Source of the DNA: Bacteroidota bacterium
Lineage (GTDB): Bacteria > Bacteroidota > Bacteroidia > UKL13-3
DNA: 33,716 bases
Assembly (NCBI GenBank): GCA_030680835.1
Contig: JAUXUD010000025.1
Location: forward strand, 1 to 33,716
Direction: 5' to 3'
Every line of letters starts with the position of its first letter. Position 1 is the first letter of the stretch. Under the pieces are notes generated by a model that ran no database searches, was not told where the DNA came from, and saw only the letters and a program-made list of their open reading frames with translations. Shown piece by piece: positions 8,430-16,227 of the stretch. The translations under genes were made by a program, and so were the position numbers.

Positions 8430-9527
8430 ATGAAAATTAAAGAATTAAGCGATTTTCTGGAAAGCATCGCACCGCTTTCATTGCAGGAATCTTATGATAA
8501 CTGTGGTTTGATATTGGGTTCAGGAGAAACTGAAATAAGCAAAGCGCTGATAACCCTTGATTGCACTGAAGCCATTGTGCAGGAAGCCATTGAAGAAGGC
8601 TGCAATCTGATTATTACACATCATCCGATAATTTTTACAGGGATTAAAAAGTTAAACGGAAAAAATTATGTGGAACGTACGGTGATAAAGGCAATTCAGC
8701 ATCATATTGCGGTGTATGCTATACACACAAATCTGGATAATGTGTATAATGGGGTAAATGCCAAAATAGCAGAAAGGCTGGGTTTAAGTCAGTGTGAAAT
8801 TCTTGAACCCAGGCAGGGTAATTTGTTGAAACTGGTAACTTTTGTTCCCAAATCCCATATTGAGTTGGTAAAAGCGGCAATTTTCGAGGCCGGGGCCGGA
8901 CACATTGGGAATTACAGTGAATGCAGTTTCGCAAGCTCTGGAACAGGTACTTTTAAAGCCGGATTGAACGCGAAACCCTTTGTAGGCAATAAACTGGAGC
9001 AGCATCGCGAGGAAGAGCACAGAATTGAAACAATTATGCCTTACTGGTTGAAATCCAGTATTTTAAGTGCATTGATGAAGGTACACCCTTACGAAGAAGT
9101 AGCCTATGATATGTACGAGCTGAAAAATGAAAACAAACAGGCAGGATCGGGACTTCTTGGAGTATTGCCAGAGAAACTCACCGATTCCGGGTTTTTGGCA
9201 TTAATCAAGGATAAAATGGAGTTAAAAGCGATTAAGCATACGATGTTTGAAGGCAAATATATTCAGAAAGTTGCTGTTTGCGGGGGCGCCGGAAGTTTTT
9301 TACTGAAACAGGCAATTGCTGCCGAGGCAGATGCATTTGTGAGTTCTGATTTTAAATACCATGAGTTTTTTGATGCTGAAAATAAGCTGTTAATAGCTGA
9401 TATTGGGCACTATGAGAGTGAAAAATTTACCAAATTACTTTTAAGTGAGTTAATTCTCGAAAAATTTCCTACTTTTGCACTCCTTTTATCTAAATTAAAT
9501 ACAAACCCGGTAAACTTCTATATATAA
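8430..9527 (+). CDS. Nif3-like dinuclear metal-centre protein (DUF34)
   Basis: A 365-residue member of the Nif3/YbgI family, which forms a hexameric ring with a dinuclear metal site. Metal-ligand motifs are visible: His64-His65 in IITHHPIIF, the HTNLDN segment with Asp103, and GHYESE near residue 327. The length and the middle region with VPKSHIELVKAAIFEAGAGHIGNYSECSF show the longer form, with an inserted domain of the CutA/NGG1p type. The biochemical role is still debated (proposals include GTP cyclohydrolase-like or metal-insertion activity). The next gene begins one base after its stop codon, a pairing I believe is common in Bacteroidota. Confidence 0.93.
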   Translation: MKIKELSDFLESIAPLSLQESYDNCGLILGSGETEISKALITLDCTEAIVQEAIEEGCNLIITHHPIIFTGIKKLNGKNYVERTVIKAIQHHIAVYAIHTNLDNVYNGVNAKIAERLGLSQCEILEPRQGNLLKLVTFVPKSHIELVKAAIFEAGAGHIGNYSECSFASSGTGTFKAGLNAKPFVGNKLEQHREEEHRIETIMPYWLKSSILSALMKVHPYEEVAYDMYELKNENKQAGSGLLGVLPEKLTDSGFLALIKDKMELKAIKHTMFEGKYIQKVAVCGGAGSFLLKQAIAAEADAFVSSDFKYHEFFDAENKLLIADIGHYESEKFTKLLLSELILEKFPTFALLLSKLNTNPVNFYI

Positions 9528-9528
9528 T

Positions 9529-10293
9529 ATGGCAGGCGCTTCAGAAATCAGCATCGAACAAAAATTAAAAGCTTTATACAAGCTACAATTAATTGACACA
9601 AAAATTGATAAATTAACTGCAATCCGTGGAGAACTTCCCATGGAGGTTTCGGATCTTGAAGATGATATTATTGGACACGAAACGCGTTTTACAAACTTAC
9701 TGGCAGAAGTTAAAAAACTTGAAGATGTTATTTCTTCAAATAAAACCAAAATTGCAGATGCAAAGGCATTGGCAAAAAAGTACGAAAAACAGCTTGAAAA
9801 TGTTAAGAATAACCGTGAATTCGATGCGTTAAACAAGGAAATTGAAATTCAGGGTCTGGAACAGCAAGCCATTGAAAAACGGATAAAAAACACCCAGTTT
9901 GAAATTGAGCAAAAGAAGGAATCCATTGAAGTATTGCGGAAAGATCTGGAAGGCAGAAAAATGGACTTAAACCAGAAAAAAGCCGAACTGGATACCATTG
10001 TTGCTGAAACACAAAAAGAAGAAAATGAATTGATAAAAGTGCGCACAGAAGCGGCAAAAGTAGCAGATGAAAGATTGGTTCATTCTTATGACCGTATACG
10101 CAAAAGTGTAAAAAATGGTATTGGAGTTGCAACCATCGAACGCGAAAGTTGCAGTGGCTGCTTTGCAGGCATACCTCCCCAGCGTCAGAGTGATATTAAG
10201 CAGCGCAAAAAAATAATTGTTTGTGAAAACTGCGGCCGCGTGCTTACAGATTCGTTATTGGCTGACGAAGTTTCTCAGGAATTACATTTATAA
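9529..10293 (+). CDS. Coiled-coil protein with C4 zinc ribbon
   Basis: A 254-residue cytosolic protein. Residues 1-190 are almost entirely charged heptad-like helix (long runs of Lys, Glu, Ile and Leu), forming an antiparallel coiled-coil hairpin. The C-terminus holds a zinc ribbon with CSGC near 204-207 and CENC near 228-231, followed by GRVL. This layout matches the widespread C4-type zinc-ribbon family (CT398/CdsZ-like), which is suggested to bind nucleic acid or to support secretion or flagellar chaperones in other phyla. The function here is not established. It follows the Nif3-like gene by one base and ends before a clear terminator. Confidence 0.9.
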   Translation: MAGASEISIEQKLKALYKLQLIDTKIDKLTAIRGELPMEVSDLEDDIIGHETRFTNLLAEVKKLEDVISSNKTKIADAKALAKKYEKQLENVKNNREFDALNKEIEIQGLEQQAIEKRIKNTQFEIEQKKESIEVLRKDLEGRKMDLNQKKAELDTIVAETQKEENELIKVRTEAAKVADERLVHSYDRIRKSVKNGIGVATIERESCSGCFAGIPPQRQSDIKQRKKIIVCENCGRVLTDSLLADEVSQELHL

Positions 10294-10311
10294 TAATCCT
10301 ATTTAATTGAA

Positions 10312-10345
10312 AGCCGTCCTGTTGTATTCAGGGCGGTTTTTTTTT
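10312..10345 (+). terminator. Rho-independent terminator
   Basis: A GC-rich stem CCGTCCTG / CAGGGCGG (one G-T pair) around a 7-nt loop, followed by nine T residues, 19 nt after the zinc-ribbon stop codon. It closes the Nif3/zinc-ribbon operon. Confidence 0.9.
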
Positions 10346-10416
10346 GCCGGTAAAATTTACTTATTTGTCATCCAATCTGATTTGATGTGCTCCCATTAAA
10401 TATCATTATATAGAAA

Positions 10417-11937
10417 ATGGTTAAAACCCAAAAAGCAGTGAGGTTATTCTCCGTTATGAACTTTCGTTTGCTTTGTTTAGTTACAGGCATTATGATTTTT
10501 TTGAATCCTGTTTTTGGTTCAAAATTTATATATACCCATTCATTAAATGAAGCACAGCAACATCTGGCTGCCTTACGTTTAACAAAGGCTCTTCAGATGG
10601 TAAAGTCAGAAAATATAGCCTTTCCTGATAATGTGGCCTGCGATTACCTTTTGTTATACATTGAGTTCTATAAAGCAATGATTCATCATCACGAAAACGG
10701 ACTGGCAGTATTCGAAAAACTTAAAAACAGTACGCACGAACGAATAAAAACACTGAGCGACGAAAACCCGTCTAAATTATATTTACTGGGAAGCATCCAC
10801 TTACAGGGGGCACTTGTTAAAAGTGTTTATAATGAATATGTTTCAGCTGCTTTGGAATTCAGATCGGCTTACCAGTTTTTGAACCAGAATCACAAAAAAT
10901 TTCCCGCTTATTTAAGTACCTACAAAGACCTGGGAGCATTACAGGCATTGTTGGGGACCTTTCCGGATAATTATAAATGGATCGTTAGCCTTGCAGGATT
11001 ATCCGGCAGCTTTGAAGAGGGAATTAAAATGCTTCACAATTATATTTTGCAGGCATCAAAAGAACCACTGATAGAGCAGCAACAGGCGGCTATTTTTTAT
11101 ACACTGATTCAGTTAAATTTTGGAACTGACAAGAGTCTGGCCTGGAATTTTTACGAGCATTATTCGAAAGACTATTCGGTTAATTTAATGCAGAATTATG
11201 TACGTGCTTACGTAGCAGGTAAGTGTGCACATAATGATGAAGCCATTGCCACGCTGCATGCAAAACCTGCAACTTCAGACTATGAGGTAATTCACTATAT
11301 GGATTATTTAATGGGAAATTATCTTCTGAATAAACTGGATATGGAAGGCGCAGTATGGTTGAAAAAATATATCATTTTTAATCCGACAAAATATTCTGTT
11401 AAAGAGTCGTACCAGCGCCTGGCGTGGTGTTCCTTAATGCAAAAGGATACTTTAAAATTTATGGTTTACCATAATTTAATGCAAAAAAGAGGCAGGGCTC
11501 CGGGCTCAGAAGAAAAACTTGTAAACGCGGATCTGGCAATTGGAATTTATCCGAACATCCAACTGATAAAGGCAAGATTGTTGTTTGACGGCGGGTATTA
11601 TAGCAAGGCAGATGGGATGCTGAATTCGATGAATCCTTTTGTGTTACCCGGCAAGTTTCAGCGCATGGAATATGAATACCGCATTGCAAGAATTGCCCAT
11701 GAACAGAAAAACTGGGCTAAGGCCATTAAGTATTATGGAAATACCATTGACAGAGCCAAAAAAATGGATACGTATCTGGCTCCAAACGCATGTTTACAAC
11801 TGGGATTGATCTACATGAATTTACACTATAATGAAAATGCCAAAGTATATTTACGCAAGGTTTCAACGTATAAGAATTACGATTACAAAAGTAGTATTGA
11901 ACAAAAAGCAAAGGCGGCCCTGCTACAGCTTGAATAA
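10417..11937 (+). CDS. Exported TPR-like protein of unknown function
   Basis: Up to 506 residues of helical hairpin repeats of the tetratricopeptide type, with a hydrophobic N-terminal segment (LLCLVTGIMIFLNPVFGS) that acts as a signal peptide or anchor. The start could be ATG 10417, or ATG 10456, which gives a more normal signal peptide with MNFR in front of the core. Repeat-like helices are easiest to see at the end, for example WAKAIKYYGNTIDRAKK and YNENAKVYLRKVSTYK. A conserved-looking middle part (LGALQALLGTFPDNYKWIVSLAGLSGS) suggests a family fold rather than generic TPR. It probably works as a periplasmic scaffold. It stands alone, after a terminator. Confidence 0.75.
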   Translation: MVKTQKAVRLFSVMNFRLLCLVTGIMIFLNPVFGSKFIYTHSLNEAQQHLAALRLTKALQMVKSENIAFPDNVACDYLLLYIEFYKAMIHHHENGLAVFEKLKNSTHERIKTLSDENPSKLYLLGSIHLQGALVKSVYNEYVSAALEFRSAYQFLNQNHKKFPAYLSTYKDLGALQALLGTFPDNYKWIVSLAGLSGSFEEGIKMLHNYILQASKEPLIEQQQAAIFYTLIQLNFGTDKSLAWNFYEHYSKDYSVNLMQNYVRAYVAGKCAHNDEAIATLHAKPATSDYEVIHYMDYLMGNYLLNKLDMEGAVWLKKYIIFNPTKYSVKESYQRLAWCSLMQKDTLKFMVYHNLMQKRGRAPGSEEKLVNADLAIGIYPNIQLIKARLLFDGGYYSKADGMLNSMNPFVLPGKFQRMEYEYRIARIAHEQKNWAKAIKYYGNTIDRAKKMDTYLAPNACLQLGLIYMNLHYNENAKVYLRKVSTYKNYDYKSSIEQKAKAALLQLE

Positions 11938-12033
11938 AAAAATCTGATTTGGTTTTTTTTCAAAAAAAAATGTAACTTTACCCTTTGACAAATAGCAGTT
12001 TGAAATGAATTAAAACCGGTAAAACTTAAGGAG

Positions 12034-12393
12034 ATGAAAAAAGTAATACTAATCGATGATGATCCCATCAATAATTTTGTAAATAAAAAACTCATCCAAA
12101 GATTGTTTGATGAAATTGAAATTATTGAATTTCTGGATGCGGTTTCAGCACTAAAATATCTGGATAATAACAAACCGGATTTCATTTTTTTAGACATCAA
12201 TATGCCTGAAATGAATGGCTGGGATTTCCTGAAAGCCTACGAAAAGATGACTGAACAGTCCAGTGTAATCATATTAACCACCTCAATTGATCCTGCAGAC
12301 CGGGCCCGTTCGGAAATGTATCCATTTGTAGAGGGATTTTTTGTAAAACCGCTTAATATAGGTGCTACTCAAAAGGTAATCAGCAAAGATTAA
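12034..12393 (+). CDS. Single-domain response regulator (receiver only)
   Basis: A 119-residue CheY-like receiver with no output domain. Acidic Asp8, Asp9 and Asp10 (LIDDDPINN), phosphoacceptor Asp in FIFLDINMPEMNGWD, Thr in LTTS and Lys in FFVKPLN are all present. The C-terminal helix is slightly short but the domain looks complete. AAGGAG directly abuts the ATG, too close to act as a normal ribosome site. No kinase or output protein is adjacent. It belongs to a branch common in Bacteroidota that often works with hybrid kinases encoded elsewhere. Confidence 0.9.
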   Translation: MKKVILIDDDPINNFVNKKLIQRLFDEIEIIEFLDAVSALKYLDNNKPDFIFLDINMPEMNGWDFLKAYEKMTEQSSVIILTTSIDPADRARSEMYPFVEGFFVKPLNIGATQKVISKD

Positions 12394-12450
12394 ACATTTT
12401 TGTTTGTAAAGATTAATCTTATAAGTAAATAATATATTTACGCACAGTAA

Positions 12451-12481
12451 TTTGTCAGTTGGGCATATTGCGTTATTTTCG
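12451..12481 (+). promoter_or_regulatory. Bacteroidota promoter for lysS
   Basis: TTTG at 12451-12454, a 19-bp gap, then TATTTTCG at 12474-12481. This is a full -33/-7 pair with one change (TTCG for TTTG) in the -7 box. The box ends 10 nt before ATG 12492, so the leader would be only a few bases long. It also argues against the longer start at 12459. Confidence 0.55.
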
Positions 12482-12491
12482 CAAAACTATT

Positions 12492-14066
12492 ATGGAAAAT
12501 ATTACGCATTTAAGTGAACCTGAACGCATCAGAAGGCAAAAATTAAAGGATATTCAACAATTGGGAATCGACCCGTATCCTGCAGAATCTTTTGAGGTTA
12601 CGATCAATTCAAAAGATATAAAATTAAACTATACATCTGAATCAGACGCTGATAAGTGGAAGAATTTAAGCTTTGCAGGCCGGATTATGAGCGTTCGCGA
12701 CATGGGTAAAGCCGCCTTTGCCGTGATACAGGACGATACAGGCCGCATACAGATTTACGTGAGAAGAGATGACATTTGCCCGGGTGAGGATAAAACTTTA
12801 TATGATGTTGTGTTCAAGAAATTACTCGACATAGGAGACATCATCGGGGTAAAGGGATTTGTATTCATTACCAAAACAGGAGAAATATCGGTTCATGCAA
12901 TATCCATTTCATTACTTTCAAAAGCACTGCACCCGCTTCCCGTGGTTAAGGAAAAAGAAGGAGAAACTTTTGATGCGGTTACCGACCCGGAATTCAGATA
13001 CCGTCAGCGTTATGCCGATTTAATCGTTAACCCGCATGTAAAAGAAACATTTCAAAAACGTTCGTTACTGATAAAAACCATGCGCGACTTTTTGAATGAA
13101 CACGGAGCCCTTGAAGTGGATACCCCGGTATTGCAAAACATACCCGGAGGTGCTATGGCCCGTCCGTTTGTTACCCATCACAACGCATTGGATGTTCCTT
13201 TTTATCTGAGGATAGCCAATGAACTCTATCTGAAAAGGTTAATTGTGGGAGGCTTTGATTGGGTGTATGAATTCAGCCGGAATTTTAGAAACGAAGGAAT
13301 GGACAGAACCCACAATCCTGAATTTACCATTCTTGAATTTTATGTGGCATACAAAGATTATTTCTGGATGATGGATTTTACAGAAAAAATGCTTGAGAAA
13401 GTTGCTTTAGAATTACATGGAACTACAGAAGTATTAATGGGAGAAACAATCCTGAGTTATAAAGCACCGTTTAAACGCATTACTATTTTTGATGCCATAC
13501 TTGAATATACAGGAATTGATGTAAGTGGCATGAATGAAGAGGGACTTCGCAATACATGCAATACCTTGCAGTTGCCGGTTGAACCTACCTGGGGTAAGGG
13601 TAAGCTGATAGATGAATTGTTTAGTGAAAAATGCGAAAAGTTTTTTATTCAACCTACATTTATTCTTGATTATCCGGTTGAAATGAGTCCGCTTACCAAA
13701 AAACACAGGAGCAAGGAAGGCCTGGTTGAGCGATTTGAATTGATGATAAACGGGAAAGAAATTGCCAATGCATATTCAGAATTAAATGATCCGATTGACC
13801 AAAGAGCACGTTTTGAAGAACAGGTAAGTTTAATGGAGCGCGGTGATGATGAAGCCATGTTTATTGATCACGATTTTATTCGTGCACTAGAATACGGAAT
13901 GCCCCCAACAGCAGGTATCGGAATTGGAATTGACAGATTATGTATGTTAATGACAAACCAGGCATCGATACAGGATGTTTTATTTTTTCCGCAAATGCGT
14001 CCTGAGCAAAGAAATGCGAATGAAAATTTGGAATTTAACAATGAAACAAATGCGACTAATTCATAG
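12492..14066 (+). CDS. lysS: Lysyl-tRNA synthetase, class II
   Basis: A cytosolic enzyme that charges tRNA-Lys with lysine, 524 residues from ATG 12492. The N-terminal anticodon-binding OB fold contains LSFAGRIMSVRDMGKAAF. Class II motif 2 is seen in FSRNFRNEGMDRTHNPEFT, and motif 3 in GIGIGIDRLCMLMTN, followed by VLFFPQMRPE. The bound-lysine segment NPEFTILEFY is intact. A longer frame from 12459 overlaps the promoter pair at 12451-12481, so it is not used. It stands alone between two regulator genes. Confidence 0.97.
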   Translation: MENITHLSEPERIRRQKLKDIQQLGIDPYPAESFEVTINSKDIKLNYTSESDADKWKNLSFAGRIMSVRDMGKAAFAVIQDDTGRIQIYVRRDDICPGEDKTLYDVVFKKLLDIGDIIGVKGFVFITKTGEISVHAISISLLSKALHPLPVVKEKEGETFDAVTDPEFRYRQRYADLIVNPHVKETFQKRSLLIKTMRDFLNEHGALEVDTPVLQNIPGGAMARPFVTHHNALDVPFYLRIANELYLKRLIVGGFDWVYEFSRNFRNEGMDRTHNPEFTILEFYVAYKDYFWMMDFTEKMLEKVALELHGTTEVLMGETILSYKAPFKRITIFDAILEYTGIDVSGMNEEGLRNTCNTLQLPVEPTWGKGKLIDELFSEKCEKFFIQPTFILDYPVEMSPLTKKHRSKEGLVERFELMINGKEIANAYSELNDPIDQRARFEEQVSLMERGDDEAMFIDHDFIRALEYGMPPTAGIGIGIDRLCMLMTNQASIQDVLFFPQMRPEQRNANENLEFNNETNATNS

Positions 14067-14277
14067 ATAAATATAATTTGTGCTTTAGATTGGTTCAATA
14101 TTAAATTTTTGTATATTATTAATACTTTGATTATTAATATGTTGCATTTTATTGAATTTTAAAATATAGGTATATTCAATTAGATAGTTTTTTTTGCATA
14201 TTCAAGGTGATTCAGATTTTTATCCGAACCTGTATTTAAGGGTCAGGAAATTAAATAACAAGTAGAGTTTAGCTTTT
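14067..14277. other. AT-rich intergenic region
   Basis: About 210 bp, strongly AT-rich, between lysS and the LytTR regulator. It presumably holds the terminator of one and the promoter of the other, but I see no perfect TAnnTTTG box, no GC-rich hairpin and no open reading frame in it. Confidence 0.4.
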
Positions 14278-15033
14278 ATGAATAAAGATAAAATTAGATC
14301 GGTAGTTGTTGACGATGTTGACATGATGCGGGCAACCCTGAAGAAGGTTCTTGACAATTTCCCAAACATCGAAATTATCGGAGAGGCCTCAGACTATGAA
14401 TCGGCCAGAGAAGTAATTAATCAGACCCAACCGGATTTGGTATTTTTAGACATTGATTTAAACGGACTTACCTCCATTGATTTATTGAATGAAATTACCT
14501 GCAGTCCCAAAATTATTTTTATCACATCTCATCCCGATTTTGCAATTAAGGCATTTGAATTAAATGCCGTTGATTATATTTTAAAACCCATAAGCGGCGA
14601 CCGTTTGAAGAAGGCCATTGACCGGGTGACGGAAATGACAGAAGAACAGGAGCCGGGTATTTCTTCTTTTGCTGAAGGGGATGAAGAACGTTTTAAAGCG
14701 GATCAGATTATTCTGCTAAGTTTTGACGGTAAATTAAATTTTATAAAAATAAGAGATATAAATTATATCGAGGCGTTTGGAAATTATACCAAAGTATACA
14801 TGACGGATGGTAAACTCAGCATCACCTATAACTCAATTAAAAACTGGGATAACCGTTTGCCGGAAGATATTTTTATTCAGATTCACCGCTCCACCATTGT
14901 TAATTTACTGAATGTAATTAAAATCGAGAAGTGGACCAACGATACAGGCCGCCTGTTTTTAAAAGGAATGGAAAAGCCTTTTGAGATCAGCCGCAGTTAT
15001 TTCTTTCAGATTAAGAAGAAGTATAAAGTATAG
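14278..15033 (+). CDS. LytTR-family response regulator
   Basis: A 251-residue DNA-binding response regulator. The receiver (about 6-125) has the acidic pair in VVVDDVD, phosphoacceptor Asp in LVFLDIDLNG, Thr in FITSHPD and Lys in YILKPIS. The LytTR domain (about 145-250) shows the signature DINYIEAFGNYTKVY and IQIHRSTIVNL. Such regulators in Bacteroidota are usually paired with a LytS-type membrane histidine kinase, but none is adjacent, so this one is an orphan in the window. The gene ends 7 bp before a tandem heptamer array. Confidence 0.94.
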   Translation: MNKDKIRSVVVDDVDMMRATLKKVLDNFPNIEIIGEASDYESAREVINQTQPDLVFLDIDLNGLTSIDLLNEITCSPKIIFITSHPDFAIKAFELNAVDYILKPISGDRLKKAIDRVTEMTEEQEPGISSFAEGDEERFKADQIILLSFDGKLNFIKIRDINYIEAFGNYTKVYMTDGKLSITYNSIKNWDNRLPEDIFIQIHRSTIVNLLNVIKIEKWTNDTGRLFLKGMEKPFEISRSYFFQIKKKYKV

Positions 15034-15039
15034 GGAATT

Positions 15040-15102
15040 ACGATGTACGATGTATGATGTACGATGTACGATGTACGATGTACGATGTACGATGTACGAT
15101 GT
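15040..15102. repeat. Tandem heptamer array, 9 x ACGATGT
   Basis: Nine consecutive 7-bp units from 15040 to 15102. Eight are ACGATGT and the third is ATGATGT. Each junction creates a GTAC palindrome. The array starts 7 bp after the LytTR stop codon. It has the same unit and the same copy number as the array at 18430. Confidence 0.92.
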
Positions 15103-15132
15103 AATTAAGTCGTACAATATACAAAATATTAT

Positions 15133-15214
15133 TTTCTACTTTCTATTTTCTACTTTTTTCAACTCATACCTCATACCTCATACCTCATACCTCATACCTC
15201 ATACCTCATACCTC
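15133..15214. repeat. Tandem heptamer array, TTTCTAC-type then 7 x CTCATAC
   Basis: Units TTTCTAC, TTTCTAT, TTTCTAC and TTTTTTC (15133-15160) are followed without change of register by seven CTCATAC copies at 15163-15211. The array stops within a few bases of the methyltransferase stop codon at 15217-15219. No spacer pattern is present, so it is not a CRISPR array. Confidence 0.9.
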
Positions 15215-15216
15215 TT

Positions 15217-16095
15217 TTATAACTGATGCGAGTATCTGGCTAAAATTCCGAGCGGTAATTTTATTCCGGACCGGGCTTGTAAATACAGCTCTCCGTTTTC
15301 CATATTTTTAGCATGCATAAAATTGCGTTCAACCAGGTTTTGAACCAATAGGGCACTTAAGCCCAGAGAGTATACATTGAGAATTAAAAAATGTTGCTGA
15401 GGCTCTAAAATTTGTGCAATATCACGGAGCAATTCATTGATGCTGTCTTCGAGTTGCCAGCGTTCGTTATTGGCACCTATACCATATGCAGGAGGGTCTA
15501 ATATTATACCGTGATAGGTTTTACCACGTTTTACTTCGCGTTTTACAAACTTCATGGCATCTTCTACCACCCATCTGATATTATCAAGTTTTGAAGCTTC
15601 CATATTCTCCTTGCTCCAGCTGATTACCTGCTTTACACTGTCAACATGGGTAACATCGGCACCGGCTGCTTTTGCGGCTAAACTTGCGCCTCCGGTATAT
15701 GCAAACAGGTTCAGAAAGCGGGGTTGTTCTTTTTTTACTTTTTTCAGATTCTCAAAAATATAGTCCCAGTTGGCAGCCTGCTCGGGGAAAATACCAACAT
15801 GTTTAAATGAAGTGAGTGATAAATTAAATGCCAGCTTAAAATCTTTGGTTTGATAGTTAAGCGGCCATTTGGTATTTTTTTTCTTAGGGTTCAGCCATTC
15901 ACCGGCATGACTACCCTTTTGTTTAAAAGTGATATCTGTAGCTTTCTTCCATTCCAGTTCATCCCATACTTTATCCCATAAAGCCTGGGGTTCCGGTCTT
16001 CTTAAAATAACCGGTCCAAATTGTTCCAGCTTTTCAAAATTGCCACAATCCAATAATTCGTAATCCTGCCAGTGTGCGGGCGTAAATGTTTGCAT
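15217..16095 (-). CDS. SAM-dependent RNA methyltransferase (RlmI/RlmK-like, without PUA domain)
   Basis: A 292-residue class I methyltransferase of the Methyltrans_SAM family. The SAM-binding motif I is LNLFAYTGGASLAAKAAGA (about 144-162), motif II is the acidic VTHVDSVK, and the catalytic-loop motif is ILDPPAYGIG (about 215-224). The N-terminal strand-rich part (FGPVILRRPEPQALW) matches the family, but the PUA RNA-binding domain of E. coli RlmI is missing, so the substrate cannot be named. An rRNA base is likely. A -7 promoter box ends 5 nt before the ATG. Confidence 0.88.
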   Translation of the reverse strand: MQTFTPAHWQDYELLDCGNFEKLEQFGPVILRRPEPQALWDKVWDELEWKKATDITFKQKGSHAGEWLNPKKKNTKWPLNYQTKDFKLAFNLSLTSFKHVGIFPEQAANWDYIFENLKKVKKEQPRFLNLFAYTGGASLAAKAAGADVTHVDSVKQVISWSKENMEASKLDNIRWVVEDAMKFVKREVKRGKTYHGIILDPPAYGIGANNERWQLEDSINELLRDIAQILEPQQHFLILNVYSLGLSALLVQNLVERNFMHAKNMENGELYLQARSGIKLPLGILARYSHQL

Positions 16096-16100
16096 GGGAG

Positions 16101-16108
16101 CGAAGATA
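16101..16108 (-). promoter_or_regulatory. Bacteroidota -7 promoter box (TATCTTCG)
   Basis: A TAnnTTCG variant on the minus strand, 5 nt before the methyltransferase ATG at 16095, with a TTG 16 bp further upstream (complement of 16125-16127). The transcript would start at or beside the ATG. Confidence 0.4.
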
Positions 16109-16180
16109 AGGTAATCGGTGAAAACAATGTAATCGGTAAATGGTTTATGAAATTAAGAAAAATGATTGATTTTGGATCCC

Positions 16181-16203
16181 GTAGGGGCGAATCGCATTCG
16201 CCC
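16181..16203 (+). repeat. GTAG-headed palindrome (REP-like)
   Basis: GTAG followed by a perfect 8-bp stem GGGCGAAT / ATTCGCCC around a CGC loop. It lies between the divergent methyltransferase promoter and the 3' end of RNase Z. The GTAG head plus palindrome layout is that of REP elements. Two relatives lie at 18378 and 33689. Confidence 0.65.
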
Positions 16204-16227
16204 TTTAATAATTACAACAAATACCGA

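Noticed and set aside
9495-10132. Long antisense frames over the zinc-ribbon gene
   Set aside because: Ser/Phe/Leu-rich translation is what the reverse strand of a Lys/Glu-rich coiled coil gives; no independent support.
12024-12036. AAGGAG before the receiver gene at 12034 as a Shine-Dalgarno sequence
   Set aside because: It touches the ATG with no spacer, so it cannot pair while the start codon is in the P site.
12409-12420. AAGATTAATCTT 12-bp palindrome between the receiver gene and lysS
   Set aside because: Short, AT-only apart from two bases, and expected by chance in this composition; no second copy seen.
15040-15214. Possible CRISPR array
   Set aside because: The units are 7 bp with no spacers, and no cas genes are present.
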